Source: Bacillota bacterium (GTDB lineage Bacteria; Bacillota; Proteinivoracia; UBA4975). Taken from it: 11,391 nucleotides of DNA. Below the pieces are notes generated by a model. It was not told where the DNA came from and did no database searches. It saw only the letters and a list, made by a program, of their open reading frames with translations. Location: positions 1 to 11,391 of the forward strand of contig JAAYHI010000047.1 of the NCBI GenBank assembly GCA_012727415.1, written 5' to 3'. Shown here one piece after another: positions 6,105-11,391 of this stretch (position 1 is its first letter; each line of letters opens with the position of its first letter). A program made the translations under genes and the position numbers.

Positions 6105-7188
6105 AACTTCCCTGGCATTACTCCTTGTTTTCGCTCTCGCCCTTTCCGGTTGTTGGAGCAGGCGGGAAATGGAGAGCCTGGCGTATATTCTTGTGCTGGG
6201 CATCGATGAGGGGAAAAACGGCGGCGTCACCATCCATGCCCAGGTGGGCACCCCTGCCCAGTCAAAAGAGAGCGGCGGCAGCGGGGAGGAGCCTGCCTTC
6301 AATACCTTGACAACCGAGGGCAGAAACGTTACCGAGGCAGTGGCTAATTTATTTTTGAAAAGCACGAAAATCCCCGACTTAAGCCATTTGCAGCTTCTGA
6401 TTTTCAGCCAACAATTAGCCAGCAGCGGCCTGCAGCAGGTACTGGATTTCCTGCGTCGGGATTACAGCCTCCGAGAGAATGTCCGGGTCGCTGTTGCCGA
6501 GGGCAAAGTAGAAGACATACTCAAGGTTGAGGAACAATTAAGCAATCAGCCTGCTTTGGCCATTATCAATCAGTTTCTCATCAATACCAGAAGGTCGACA
6601 GTGGTAGAGTCCGACTTAAAAGACTTGATCAGTCACATCCTGGAGCCCGACCGCCAGGCGATATTGCCCGTTATCGGGGCCAGCGAAGACCGCTTTACCC
6701 TGGGGAAATCTGCCATCTTTGACGGATACAAAATGGCCGCCACTATAGATAAACCGAAAACCCTTGGCTTACAATTGTGGAGGAATAAAATCCGCTCCGG
6801 GCAAGTGACAATTCCCATGTTCTCACCGGGAGAGGTGGTCACTTTCTTGATTATTAACAGCGATACTGCTCTTAAAGTCCGCTGGCAAAATAACAAGTTG
6901 CACGTGCGGTCCGATGTAAAAATAAGTGTAGATATTCATGAGATGGAAGATGTGGAAGCCGGGGAATTGAAAAAGCGCATCAGCCATTACCTTGTCAACC
7001 GCATGCGGGAAACTTTGCAGGTGGCCCAGGATGAGGGCATAGATTTCTTGGGTCTTTCTGCTTTGCTCCGGCGGCAGGACCCGGACACCTGGCGGCGAGA
7101 GCACAAGAGATGGCCAGAAGTACTGCGGCAGGCTGAATATGATCTCCGCTGCGTCGTTCACATTCGGGGGCAGGGGCCGATTCGCTAG
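6088..7188 (+). CDS. gerC: Ger(x)C-family spore germination lipoprotein
   Basis: This is the C subunit of the germinant receptor, 366 residues, anchored outside the inner spore membrane by a lipid. The signal peptide ends in the lipobox LALSGC, with the lipidated residue Cys22, followed by the family signature WSRREMESLAYILVLGIDEG. The rest is soluble and lacks further membrane segments. Conserved features include FNTLTTEGRNVTEAVANLFLKSTKIPDLSHLQLLIFS and a C-terminal domain ending in WPEVLRQAEYDLRCVVHIRGQG. ATG 6088 has AAAGGAGGG eight bases upstream, inside the end of gerA. The A-C-B gene order is like that of gerK operons rather than gerA itself. Confidence 0.95.
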   Translation: MNNKTRTSLALLLVFALALSGCWSRREMESLAYILVLGIDEGKNGGVTIHAQVGTPAQSKESGGSGEEPAFNTLTTEGRNVTEAVANLFLKSTKIPDLSHLQLLIFSQQLASSGLQQVLDFLRRDYSLRENVRVAVAEGKVEDILKVEEQLSNQPALAIINQFLINTRRSTVVESDLKDLISHILEPDRQAILPVIGASEDRFTLGKSAIFDGYKMAATIDKPKTLGLQLWRNKIRSGQVTIPMFSPGEVVTFLIINSDTALKVRWQNNKLHVRSDVKISVDIHEMEDVEAGELKKRISHYLVNRMRETLQVAQDEGIDFLGLSALLRRQDPDTWRREHKRWPEVLRQAEYDLRCVVHIRGQGPIR

Positions 7189-7193
7189 GGAGG
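7187..7193 (+). promoter_or_regulatory. Ribosome binding site that fixes the gerB start at ATG 7199
   Basis: AGGGAGG lies five bases before ATG 7199 and overlaps the gerC stop codon (TAG at 7186-7188). An in-frame ATG at 7139 lies inside gerC, has no comparable site, and would put a non-hydrophobic 20-residue extension before the first family-typical residues. Confidence 0.8.
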
Positions 7194-7198
7194 ATGTT

Positions 7199-8344
7199 AT
7201 GAATAAAATCTCTGTCTATGAAGTTATTGCCTTTGCAATGACTGTAGTTATTGCCACTGCAGTTATGTTTACCCCATATTTTGCCGTTCAGGCTGCCGGT
7301 CAAAGCGCTTGGATTTCGGCATTCGTTGCAGGGTTGATTGCCTGTCTGCCAACGGCTGCCGCTGCTTATGCAATATCTAAATACCCCGGAAAATCGGTGA
7401 TTCAGGCCCTGCCGGAAATGCTGGGAACTTTCCTGGGGAAAGCAGTAGCGATTGTTTTTGCTTGCACCTTCCTGTTTTTTGCCGCCCTGGGGGTATGGCG
7501 GATGGAGGCTTTTGCCATCCGGTTTCTCATACCTGAGACCCCGCAGTTAGCGATCAGGATTGTCTTCCTGCTGGCGGTATCCTTTGGCGCCTTGAGTGGC
7601 TCCATCCCTTTGTTGCGCACAAATGCCTATGTTGTGCCTTTGGCTTTTTCCGCTTCGATAGTGACCTTGATTTTGACAGCCGACCGAATAAACTTTTCGT
7701 ACCTCTTTCCGGTTTTTGAAGGAGGGGTGATGCCGACCCTTAAAGGGGCAATTTTGTTGTTGGGCTGGTATTGCCAGGTGCCCCTGGTTATTTTGATGTT
7801 TCAACGTCATATCGAAGAGAAATCCCTGCCGGGGACTGGACTAAAAAGCGTCTTAGGTGTCATCGCCCTGGCAGTAAGCATGACGACGGGTTTTGCCGGA
7901 GTCCTCGCCGCCTTCGGTCCCCGGCAGACAGAAACAATGTATTATCCTGCCCTCTCCTGGGTGAGGATAACCTCAATTAGCACTTTTCTGGAACATACTG
8001 AGGTGGCATTTGTCTTGGTGTGGGTGGCTTCAATTTATTTGGCGACAACTTTTTACATCCAGTGTTTTGCAGAAAGCATTTCCGATACATTAAATCTCAG
8101 GGGCAAGGCGGCAGAAGTCTGGTTGATATTTTTTACCATATTATTACTTGCAGTGTGGCCATTGTTCAGGACTTTAAGCATATACAGCCTGATTTACACT
8201 ATTCGGGACTACGGTTCCCCGGCGGGAATTATTGTTGGCGGCATCCTGCCCTTGATCCTGTTCCTGAGGGTACTGCTCTTTCCGCCCAAAAAAAATAAAG
8301 GGAAAAAAGCAACACAAAAAAGCAGCAGCGGCCAAGAAAAATAA
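7199..8344 (+). CDS. gerB: GerB-family endospore germination permease
   Basis: This is the B subunit of the germinant receptor, 381 residues and almost entirely membrane-embedded. It belongs to the spore-germination branch of the APC transporter superfamily. The N-terminus ISVYEVIAFAMTVVIATAVMFTPYFAVQAAGQSAWISAFVAGL is characteristic, as is the later LPLILFLRVLLFPPKK ending. About ten hydrophobic segments can be counted, and a lysine-rich tail (KKNKGKKATQKSSSGQEK) should lie in the spore core. In characterised receptors the B subunit contributes to germinant recognition. The gene begins 10 bases after gerC. No hairpin terminator follows, so some readthrough toward the tRNA gene is possible. 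Confidence 0.94.
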   Translation: MNKISVYEVIAFAMTVVIATAVMFTPYFAVQAAGQSAWISAFVAGLIACLPTAAAAYAISKYPGKSVIQALPEMLGTFLGKAVAIVFACTFLFFAALGVWRMEAFAIRFLIPETPQLAIRIVFLLAVSFGALSGSIPLLRTNAYVVPLAFSASIVTLILTADRINFSYLFPVFEGGVMPTLKGAILLLGWYCQVPLVILMFQRHIEEKSLPGTGLKSVLGVIALAVSMTTGFAGVLAAFGPRQTETMYYPALSWVRITSISTFLEHTEVAFVLVWVASIYLATTFYIQCFAESISDTLNLRGKAAEVWLIFFTILLLAVWPLFRTLSIYSLIYTIRDYGSPAGIIVGGILPLILFLRVLLFPPKKNKGKKATQKSSSGQEK

Positions 8345-8365
8345 ATTTTTCTTTAATTTTTTGCC

Positions 8366-8394
8366 TTGACATCGCCAAAGATATTGAGTAAAAT
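8366..8394 (+). promoter_or_regulatory. Sigma-A promoter of the tRNA-Ala gene
   Basis: A perfect TTGACA (8366-8371), a 17-bp spacer and TAAAAT (8389-8394, 5 of 6) predict a start near 8401, about 24 nt before the mature tRNA. This is the strongest vegetative promoter in the window. Confidence 0.85.
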
Positions 8395-8424
8395 ATCATT
8401 TGTGACCAGCAGCTCAATAAATGT

Positions 8425-8500
8425 GGGGGCGTAGCTCAGCTGGGAGAGCGCCTGAATGGCATTCAGGAGGTCAGGAGTTCGATCCTCCTCGTCTCCACCA
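8425..8500 (+). tRNA. tRNA-Ala (anticodon GGC)
   Basis: The 76-nt cloverleaf is complete with an encoded CCA. Acceptor GGGGGCG pairs with CGTCTCC and includes the G3-U70 wobble that identifies alanine tRNAs. The D arm is GCTC...GAGC. The anticodon stem CCTGA/TCAGG holds the loop ATGGCAT, giving anticodon GGC for GCC and GCU codons. The T arm is AGGAG-TTCGATC-CTCCT. It is a stand-alone gene between a sigma-A promoter and a hairpin terminator. Confidence 0.97.
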
Positions 8501-8509
8501 ACGACACTT

Positions 8510-8541
8510 AACCGCAAGGCATGCCTTGTGGTTTTTGTTTT
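8510..8541 (+). terminator. Intrinsic terminator after the tRNA-Ala gene
   Basis: AACCGCAAGGC (8510-8520) is nearly complementary to GCCTTGTGGTT (8523-8533), with one G-U pair, and is followed by TTTTTGTTTT. It begins 10 nt after the CCA end of the tRNA. Confidence 0.8.
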
Positions 8542-8575
8542 GCGTACAGGGCAGGATAATAACCTTGCTGCGTCA

Positions 8576-8598
8576 AATACCTCCGGGGAGGTGGTATT
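8576..8598 (+). promoter_or_regulatory. Hairpin enclosing the ribosome binding site of the MBL-fold gene
   Basis: AATACC (8576-8581) pairs with GGTATT (8593-8598), and CC (8583-8584) with GG (8590-8591) across one T-T mismatch. An alternative fold pairs CCTC with GAGG inside it. The Shine-Dalgarno GGGGAGG (8585-8591) lies in the loop and inner stem, and the ATG follows directly at 8599. The structure could dampen or condition translation; this is inferred from base pairing only. Confidence 0.45.
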
Positions 8599-9306
8599 AT
8601 GAAAAATTTGCTGGTGCTTGGTGAAAGAGTCAATGCCTCAGTGGTAACTTTGGAGGAAGGGACTATAGTCATTGATACTTCCGTAGATGAAGAAGGTGCC
8701 GACGCAGTGCATGCCGCCGCCGGAGAGCGGGGATCGGTGCTGTATGTGGTAAACACTCACGAGCACGACGACCACCTGGCGGGAAACCGTCTGTTCACTT
8801 GCCCCGCCATCAGCTCTGCCGCGGCTCGGCAGCAGATGGTCGAGGCTTCGGTGGCAGCCTTGCCGGATTTGGTGTTTTCCCATGAGCTGGAGCTGTTTTT
8901 AAGCCAGAGGGTGTTCCTCAAGCATTATGGCGGACACAGTCCCGGCAGTGCGGTGGTATTTTTCCCTCAGGGGGGTTTGCTCTTTACAGGAGACCTGGTT
9001 TTTAACGGACGGGTGCCTTATATGGGGGAGGCTGATTTTCATCGCTGGCTGGCTGCCTTGACCGAGCTGGAAGGCTGGGATGCAAGCACAGTGGTGCCAG
9101 GCCATGGCCCCAAGGGCGGTAAGGAACTGCTGACAAGGCAGCGGCAGTGGCTTGAGCAGTACATTGAAGATGTCCTGAACTGGACTGCACAGGGCCTTTC
9201 TTTCCAGGAGATGCTTCAACAGGTGCTCATGCGCCACCAGGTAGTGGAGCGTTGGCATCCCATGCTCCTGCGTTCCTTTGAGCTGATTCTGAAGGAATAT
9301 AATTAG
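8599..9306 (+). CDS. MBL-fold metallohydrolase
   Basis: This is a 235-residue metallo-beta-lactamase-fold hydrolase, probably cytoplasmic, with a full set of metal ligands. Motif 2 is THEHDDHLAGN (His54, His56, Asp58, His59). The remaining ligands are His113 in GGHSPGS, Asp132 in LLFTGDLVF and His169 in VVPGHGP. This binuclear zinc or iron site is the glyoxalase II / flavodiiron type of arrangement, but no substrate-specifying motif is recognised. The C-terminal 60 residues are helical. ATG 8599 has GGGGAGG seven bases upstream, set in a hairpin. A weak GATAAT at 8555-8560 might be a -10 box without a convincing -35. sfsA follows after 52 bases, so the two could be co-transcribed. Confidence 0.9.
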   Translation: MKNLLVLGERVNASVVTLEEGTIVIDTSVDEEGADAVHAAAGERGSVLYVVNTHEHDDHLAGNRLFTCPAISSAAARQQMVEASVAALPDLVFSHELELFLSQRVFLKHYGGHSPGSAVVFFPQGGLLFTGDLVFNGRVPYMGEADFHRWLAALTELEGWDASTVVPGHGPKGGKELLTRQRQWLEQYIEDVLNWTAQGLSFQEMLQQVLMRHQVVERWHPMLLRSFELILKEYN

Positions 9307-9358
9307 CCGAAGGCGGGCTGCCCGACCTGTTTCATTTGGACAAGCATGGAGGGATTGC

Positions 9359-10054
9359 ATGAAGTATGACAATATCAGGGAGGGCAGGTTCATTGCCCGT
9401 TTAAACCGCTTTGTCGCCGAGGTTGAGCTTGCAGGCAGGGCAGAGCTGTGCCATGTAAAGAATACCGGGCGCCTGAAAGAACTGCTGTTGCCAGGGGCTG
9501 TGGTGCTGTTGCAGGCGTCAGGCAAGAGCGGCCGCAAGACAGCCTATGATTTAATCTCTGTCTATAAGGGGCGGCGGCTGGTCAATATCGACAGCCAGGC
9601 AGCCAATAAAGTGGCGGCGGAATATTTGCCCCGGATTTTTCCTGAAATCGTGGAACTCAGGGCAGAAGCAAAATACCGAAATTCCCGCTTCGACTATTAC
9701 GTGGAAACTGCTGTCGACAGGATTTTCGTCGAAGTCAAGGGGGTTACTTTAGAAGAGGCAGGGGTGGCCAAGTTCCCCGATGCCCCCACAGAGCGCGGGG
9801 TAAGACATTTGCTGCAGCTTGGTCAAAGCCTCGAGGAAGGTTATAAGGCGGCAGTGCTCTTTGTCATTCAGATGAAAGGGGTTAAGTACTTCACGCCCAA
9901 TTACCGGACTCACAGGGCCTTTGGCGAGACCTTGAGGGAGGTCAAGGAAAAAGGCGTTTCGGTATGGGCAATTGATTGCATTGTCACTGAAGGGGAGCTC
10001 AGGGCCGGGGATGCGGTCAAGGTAGTATTGGCAGATGAGGCTGACGGAGTGTAA
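9359..10054 (+). CDS. sfsA: SfsA family DNA-binding protein / sugar fermentation stimulation protein homologue
   Basis: This is a full-length (231-residue) SfsA homologue. Recognisable segments are the N-terminal REGRFIARLNRFVAEVEL, the CHVKNTGRLKELLLPG block, the FDYYVE...RIFVEVKGVTL block (Asp112, Glu125, Lys127) and the FPDAPTERGVRHLLQL stretch. The Asp...Glu-X-Lys arrangement resembles a PD-(D/E)XK nuclease core, as noted for the family. The E. coli protein was named for stimulating maltose fermentation and binds DNA, but its biochemical role is unsettled. ATG 9359 has GGAGGG five bases upstream. There is no terminator between this gene and the MBL-fold gene before it. Confidence 0.95.
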   Translation: MKYDNIREGRFIARLNRFVAEVELAGRAELCHVKNTGRLKELLLPGAVVLLQASGKSGRKTAYDLISVYKGRRLVNIDSQAANKVAAEYLPRIFPEIVELRAEAKYRNSRFDYYVETAVDRIFVEVKGVTLEEAGVAKFPDAPTERGVRHLLQLGQSLEEGYKAAVLFVIQMKGVKYFTPNYRTHRAFGETLREVKEKGVSVWAIDCIVTEGELRAGDAVKVVLADEADGV

Positions 10055-10059
10055 TATTC

Positions 10060-10116
10060 CCTGACATTTCCAGGAGGGAAACCGGCGGCGAAAAGCGAAT
10101 GAAATATATAGTCTAA
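10060..10116 (+). promoter_or_regulatory. Unexplained intergenic motif downstream of sfsA
   Basis: The 72-base gap between sfsA and the membrane protein gene holds TTTCCAGGAGGGAAA, then GGCGGCGAAAAGCGAATG, then an AT-rich ATATATAG. The AGGAGG is not placed to serve any start: the nearest ATG (10099) opens a five-codon frame only. The arrangement of CAGGAG followed about 15-20 bases later by GCGAAT resembles a sequence I recall before many genes in related Clostridia. That recollection is not verified here. Confidence 0.25.
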
Positions 10117-10126
10117 GCTGGGGAGA

Positions 10127-10915
10127 GTGGAATACTTGCATCTGAAAAAATTATTTTCTGCAAAGATCTTGCGCATGCTGGCCCTGGGGTTAATTCTGTT
10201 GGGCAGCCTCATACTTTTATTGCAAAATTACTATGGCAGCACCGAGTTAGTGGCAATGGGGAAAATTCGCCCGGGAGACGGGAAAACTGTCGTTATGGAT
10301 GTAGTTGCTTCAGTTCCCGGAAAGGCCAATACCATCACGGTGAAGCTCTCCTCACTGCTGAGAAAAAAGATTCTTGCCCAGGGGGAGGATGCTGAGTTTT
10401 TGGCAGTGGTAAATCGGCGGGGAGAAAACTTATTCTTTGAGCGGATATATTTGTTGACTGCTCCGGAAGAGATTTCCCTGCAGGATCATGCAATCGCCAA
10501 GGCACAGACATTGGCGGTGGGCCGCCGTCCTGAGCTGGTGGAGATGATTGGCCTCGACATCTTTGGCTACCTGCTGCAGCAGCCGGTGTGGGCAAAAGAA
10601 AAAATGCCCCAGGCAAATAAAGTCTATTGCCAGGAGGGCATTTTTACTGGCGTAAAAGAAATATTGGAGGGCGGCGGGAGCATATACGATCTCTATCTCC
10701 TGGATGCCGAGACCAAGGTTGTCGCCTTGAGAAAGACCGGCAGCCCCTTCTTAACATTCCCGGAATTTCTGCGGTATGCAGCGGTGGTCTGTTATGGCCT
10801 TGCTGTTCTTGCTGTCGCCGGGGCATTGCTTGCCGGCAATTGGCCTGCCCTTGCCAAGTGGGGCAGAAGAATCTGGGACCAGGTTTCCAGGCGCGGAGCC
10901 AGGTCTTCCAGTTGA
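10127..10915 (+). CDS. Unrecognised two-pass membrane protein
   Basis: I do not recognise this 262-residue protein. A basic N-terminus (HLKKLFSAKILR) precedes a membrane segment at about 16-34 (LALGLILLGSLILLLQNYYG). A soluble domain of about 180 residues follows, and then a second membrane segment at about 217-239 (YAAVVCYGLAVLAVAGALLAG) with an arginine-rich tail. By the positive-inside rule both ends should be cytoplasmic and the central domain outside. No catalytic motif is visible. The GTG at 10127 lies only one base after GGGGAG, so the in-frame TTG at 10136, ten bases after it, may be the real start. The last 124 bp overlap the convergent Nudix gene. The hydrophobic layout argues that this frame is coding. 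Confidence 0.7.
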   Translation: MEYLHLKKLFSAKILRMLALGLILLGSLILLLQNYYGSTELVAMGKIRPGDGKTVVMDVVASVPGKANTITVKLSSLLRKKILAQGEDAEFLAVVNRRGENLFFERIYLLTAPEEISLQDHAIAKAQTLAVGRRPELVEMIGLDIFGYLLQQPVWAKEKMPQANKVYCQEGIFTGVKEILEGGGSIYDLYLLDAETKVVALRKTGSPFLTFPEFLRYAAVVCYGLAVLAVAGALLAGNWPALAKWGRRIWDQVSRRGARSSS

Positions 10916-11391
10916 TGGGGTTGCAGCCAACGGGCAATCATCTTGTCGGTTTCTCTGACCCGGGGGCGGGTCTGCACCGGGAGGATGTAGTGGATACCCA
11001 GGTGAACCGAACCCACTGAATTTGTGTCATCGTTTATCAGTCCCGCCAGCACAGGCGGGACTTTTGATTGCAGCCATAATTCCTCCCTCAGCTCTCGGGC
11101 CATTGCCTGGGAAATCGTCGCCAATAAATCCTCGCCCCGGTCTTCGGGGTTGATGTGGCCTCCCACCCCCAGGGACATTTTCCCATGGAGCCGGGTTTCT
11201 CCCTGGGCTGTGGTCCGCTCCAGAGTGAGGATATGTTCATTGCAGATTACCGAAACATAGGGAATAAGTTGCTTGTATGCAGCATCTTGTTCGGCCGCCG
11301 GTCGCGGCATAAAACTAAAGCCTTTTGCAGCTTCAAGAAATGCATCAATTTCCCTGGCGTCGCTTATGTATTCCCTGGCGGACAGGGTGAG
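10792..11391 (-). CDS. Nudix hydrolase (5' partial at the right edge)
   Basis: This is a Nudix-fold pyrophosphohydrolase-like protein read on the minus strand. An ATG at 11310 could start a 172-residue protein. However, the frame stays open to base 11391 and the upstream residues (AREIDAFLEAAKGFSF) continue plausibly into PYVSVICNEHILTLERT, so the gene very likely begins outside the window. Numbered from that ATG, the Nudix region has GVGGHINPEDRGEDL (48-62) and then ARELREELWL (71-80), keeping the catalytic Glu73, Glu76 and Glu77. The Gly-to-Arg spacing is about seven residues longer than the canonical GX5EX7REUXEEXGU box, and the mid-motif Glu is missing. The C-terminal tail after LETWSQILLPHL (LPASNAPATARTARP) is low in complexity and is encoded opposite the membrane protein gene. 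The substrate is unknown. Confidence 0.85.
   Translation of the reverse strand, partial: LTLSAREYISDAREIDAFLEAAKGFSFMPRPAAEQDAAYKQLIPYVSVICNEHILTLERTTAQGETRLHGKMSLGVGGHINPEDRGEDLLATISQAMARELREELWLQSKVPPVLAGLINDDTNSVGSVHLGIHYILPVQTRPRVRETDKMIARWLQPHQLEDLAPRLETWSQILLPHLARAGQLPASNAPATARTARP

Noticed and set aside
7139..7198. Upstream ATG extension of gerB
   Set aside because: It lies inside gerC, adds residues unlike GerB N-termini, and the AGGGAGG site clearly serves ATG 7199.
8425..8500. tRNA-Ala as an integration attachment site
   Set aside because: No repeat of its 3' end and no integrase or phage-like gene is present in the window.
8555..8560. GATAAT as a -10 box for the MBL-fold gene
   Set aside because: No acceptable -35 lies 16-18 bp upstream, where the tRNA terminator's T-run sits; kept only as a remark.
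10099..10116. Five-codon ATG frame after sfsA as a leader peptide
   Set aside because: It has no run of regulatory codons, its spacing to the AGGAGG is too long, and no attenuator hairpin follows.

Overview
The window looks like chromosomal DNA from an endospore-forming Firmicute of the Clostridia type. It carries a complete three-gene GerA-type germinant receptor operon, strong AGGAGG-like ribosome binding sites with frequent GTG and TTG starts, a sigma-54 regulator with a matching -24/-12 promoter, and moderately GC-rich coding sequence. No species can be named from the sequence. Both window edges cut a gene.

Left part (1-1586): the 3' end of a PTS permease carrying EIIB and EIIA domains. 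It is probably the tail of a IICBA fusion, because the frame stays open to the left edge. A complete REP-associated tyrosine transposase (RAYT, Y1/HUH) element sits directly on its 3' end. The element is bounded by 21-bp inverted repeats with one mismatch (706-726 and 1566-1586). Its left end supplies the last residues and the stop codon of the PTS gene, and its right end lies about 20 bp from the next gene.

Regulator and lyase (1606-4499): a TyrR-like enhancer-binding protein (ACT, PAS, AAA+ with a GAFTGS loop, Fis-type HTH) is followed by a methionine gamma-lyase gene. The gap between them holds a well-spaced sigma-54 promoter (TGGCA-N7-TTGCA) and an 8+8-bp palindrome over the predicted transcription start. 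A strong intrinsic terminator follows the lyase gene. The simplest reading is a self-contained module in which an amino-acid-sensing activator switches on methionine breakdown to 2-oxobutyrate, methanethiol and ammonia.

Germination operon (4503-8344): gerA, gerC and gerB family genes in A-C-B order, tightly coupled, with a possible forespore sigma-G promoter upstream. Together they encode a nutrient receptor of the spore inner membrane.

Right part (8366-11391): a tRNA-Ala(GGC) gene with its own sigma-A promoter and terminator, an MBL-fold metallohydrolase whose ribosome binding site lies in a hairpin, sfsA, an unrecognised two-pass membrane protein, and a convergent Nudix hydrolase gene cut by the right edge. 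The last two genes overlap by 124 bp on opposite strands. No CRISPR array and no gene-free stretch longer than 300 bases was seen.
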